Position numbers and translations under genes: made by a program
Part shown: piece by piece, positions 62,745 through 64,000 of the stretch
Position numbering within the stretch: the stretch's first letter is position 1
How the letters are laid out: every line of letters begins with the position of its first letter
Assembly (NCBI GenBank): GCA_013397865.1
Contig: VZTI01000691.1
Location: 304,706 to 368,705, forward strand
Length of the DNA: 64,000 bases
Direction of reading: 5' to 3'
Origin: Struthidea cinerea
Lineage: Eukaryota; Chordata; Aves; Passeriformes; Corcoracidae
Notes under the pieces: generated by a model
What the model was told of the DNA's origin: nothing
Databases searched by the model: none
Seen by the model: the letters and a program-made list of their open reading frames with translations, nothing else

Positions 62745-64000
62745 TCATAGAAAATTATTTTCATGCATCTACAGTTCTGATGTCTTGTCAAAATTTCACA
62801 ATTGATTTTAATATCATAAATCAAAAAAATGGATCAGGCAGTCCTTTCCCAGTGTTTTGCATCGATGTGACACTATTGTCAGCATATTCACTCCTGATAC
62901 GGCATTTGCTGTTGATAAAATAAAAACATTTACAAAATCTAACATCAAATGTCATAAGGAACTTTTTAAATGAAAGATCTTTTGCAGTTTCTGAATTAGC
63001 TGGAAACAAAGTATTCTCATACTCTTTTGATAAAATGTACTTGCTTCCACTGCTAAAACAAATCTGTAGAGGAAAAAACTAATATATTATTTTCTGAATA
63101 CCAAATACACCTGGAAGTGAAGTAAACTGATTAGCCCAGGACAGTTACCTGAAATTACATTTCACCACCATTGAGCAACCTACTTGAACTTTCTAGGTTA
63201 TATATGGCTTGTTTTGAGTAGTAGAGGTTTCTAATTAGATAATAAAACAAGTCCTGTGAGCTTTATCACCATAAACCGACATAAATTCCAGCCAACTACT
63301 GTTGGTGACCTTACAGTGACAGTGGATTAATCCTATTGTCAGAAGTATAACTCCGAACACAATTTTTTAAAGTCCAAGTTAAATACTTTAATCTACTGTG
63401 TATGGTAGAAAAATATAAAATGAAACTACCCCTCATTCTTTCAGAAAAGCAGGAAATGTCATGAACAATGTGTGATACTAGCACATACACAGCTACTGTG
63501 TCTAAGCTGGTTCAAGTCCTGCATGTAACCAGTCCAGTGGGTCATGAGCTCCTAAAGTCAAATCTTTGTGCAGATTCTCACTCCACATTCTGTATCACCT
63601 CAGTGTGAGACTCATTCCTGGCAGAACCTAAAAAAACTCACAAACAGAATTTGAGTCACAGCTGTTTAATTAGGATATCTTAACATTAGAGGCTGACTTT
63701 TTAGAACTTGCAGATCTCACTGATTGAGTCATCCAGATGGAATGAACAGAATGAACATATGTTGTTCTTTGTTTATGAAAACACACAGTAGGCACCCTGA
63801 GATGAGGGGTGACAGGACTAAGGTTGTCCTCAGAGAGCTCAGCCAAGCTGGCATTGCATAGCCCTGATGTAAAACCAGTCAACAGCATGATAGCACTGTT
63901 GGCAGCAGAGAAGGATGGGTTTCCTTAAAGCTGTAATTCTGACTGGATTACCTACTTATGTTGGATATTACTCTTAAAATTGCATTGTTCGGCCAGTTCA
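62739..64000 (+). other. ST6GALNAC3: Start of the downstream ST6GALNAC3 intron
   Basis: The 1.26 kb after the donor site is AT-rich unique sequence. I saw no repeat and no second exon in it. The final ST6GALNAC3 exon, which should encode the YHYYE motif and the C-terminus, is not present before the right edge. Confidence 0.8.

Noticed and set aside
1..64000. CRISPR arrays, operons, phage or plasmid modules, riboswitches
   Set aside because: No regularly spaced repeats, no tightly packed genes and no bacterial expression signals were seen. The spliced exon and avian transposons point firmly to vertebrate nuclear DNA.

Overview
The window looks like nuclear DNA of a bird, most likely a passerine. 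The evidence is a CR1 LINE 3' end, a SINE with a tRNA-Ile-like head joined to a CR1-type tail (the layout I recall for the zebra finch element TguSINE1), a solo retroviral LTR, low repeat density and AT-rich single-copy DNA. There are no bacterial operons, no CRISPR array and no phage-like genes.

I could establish only one protein-coding piece: a 108-nt internal exon on the + strand at 62631-62738. It encodes sialylmotif S of ST6GALNAC3, a Golgi alpha-2,6-sialyltransferase. The first 62,630 bases are therefore read as part of the intron before this exon, and the last 1,262 bases as the start of the next intron. No other ST6GALNAC3 exon was found: the upstream L-motif exon would have shown as a clear reading frame, and the C-terminal exon must lie beyond the right edge.

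Layout from left to right: unique AT-rich intron; a CR1-type 3' tail (1588-1651); a 649-bp solo LTR with a 6-bp target-site duplication (2713-3373); more intron; an inverted CR1 3' end that retains the ORF2 C-terminus (7491-8073); about 31 kb of mostly unique intron with two candidate conserved regulatory blocks (near 22.2-22.6 kb and 36.1-36.6 kb); a GGAA microsatellite (39545-39602); a third candidate block (about 40.4-41.0 kb); an inverted tRNA-Ile/CR1 SINE (45396-45519); a heptamer repeat (48531-48572); an AC repeat (56911-56932); a block dense in homeodomain-type sites (about 58.0-58.5 kb); a SOX-type inverted pair (59560-59576); and finally the exon with its splice signals.

The recognised interspersed repeats total about 1.4 kb, roughly 2% of the window. 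The LTR lies in sense with the host gene, while the larger CR1 copy and the SINE lie antisense. The many short open frames, the longest being 169 codons, fit chance expectation for 64 kb of non-coding DNA, so I do not annotate them as genes. I found no new biological system here. The items most worth checking are the sense-oriented LTR with its regulatory motifs, the candidate enhancers and the frame-preserving exon.
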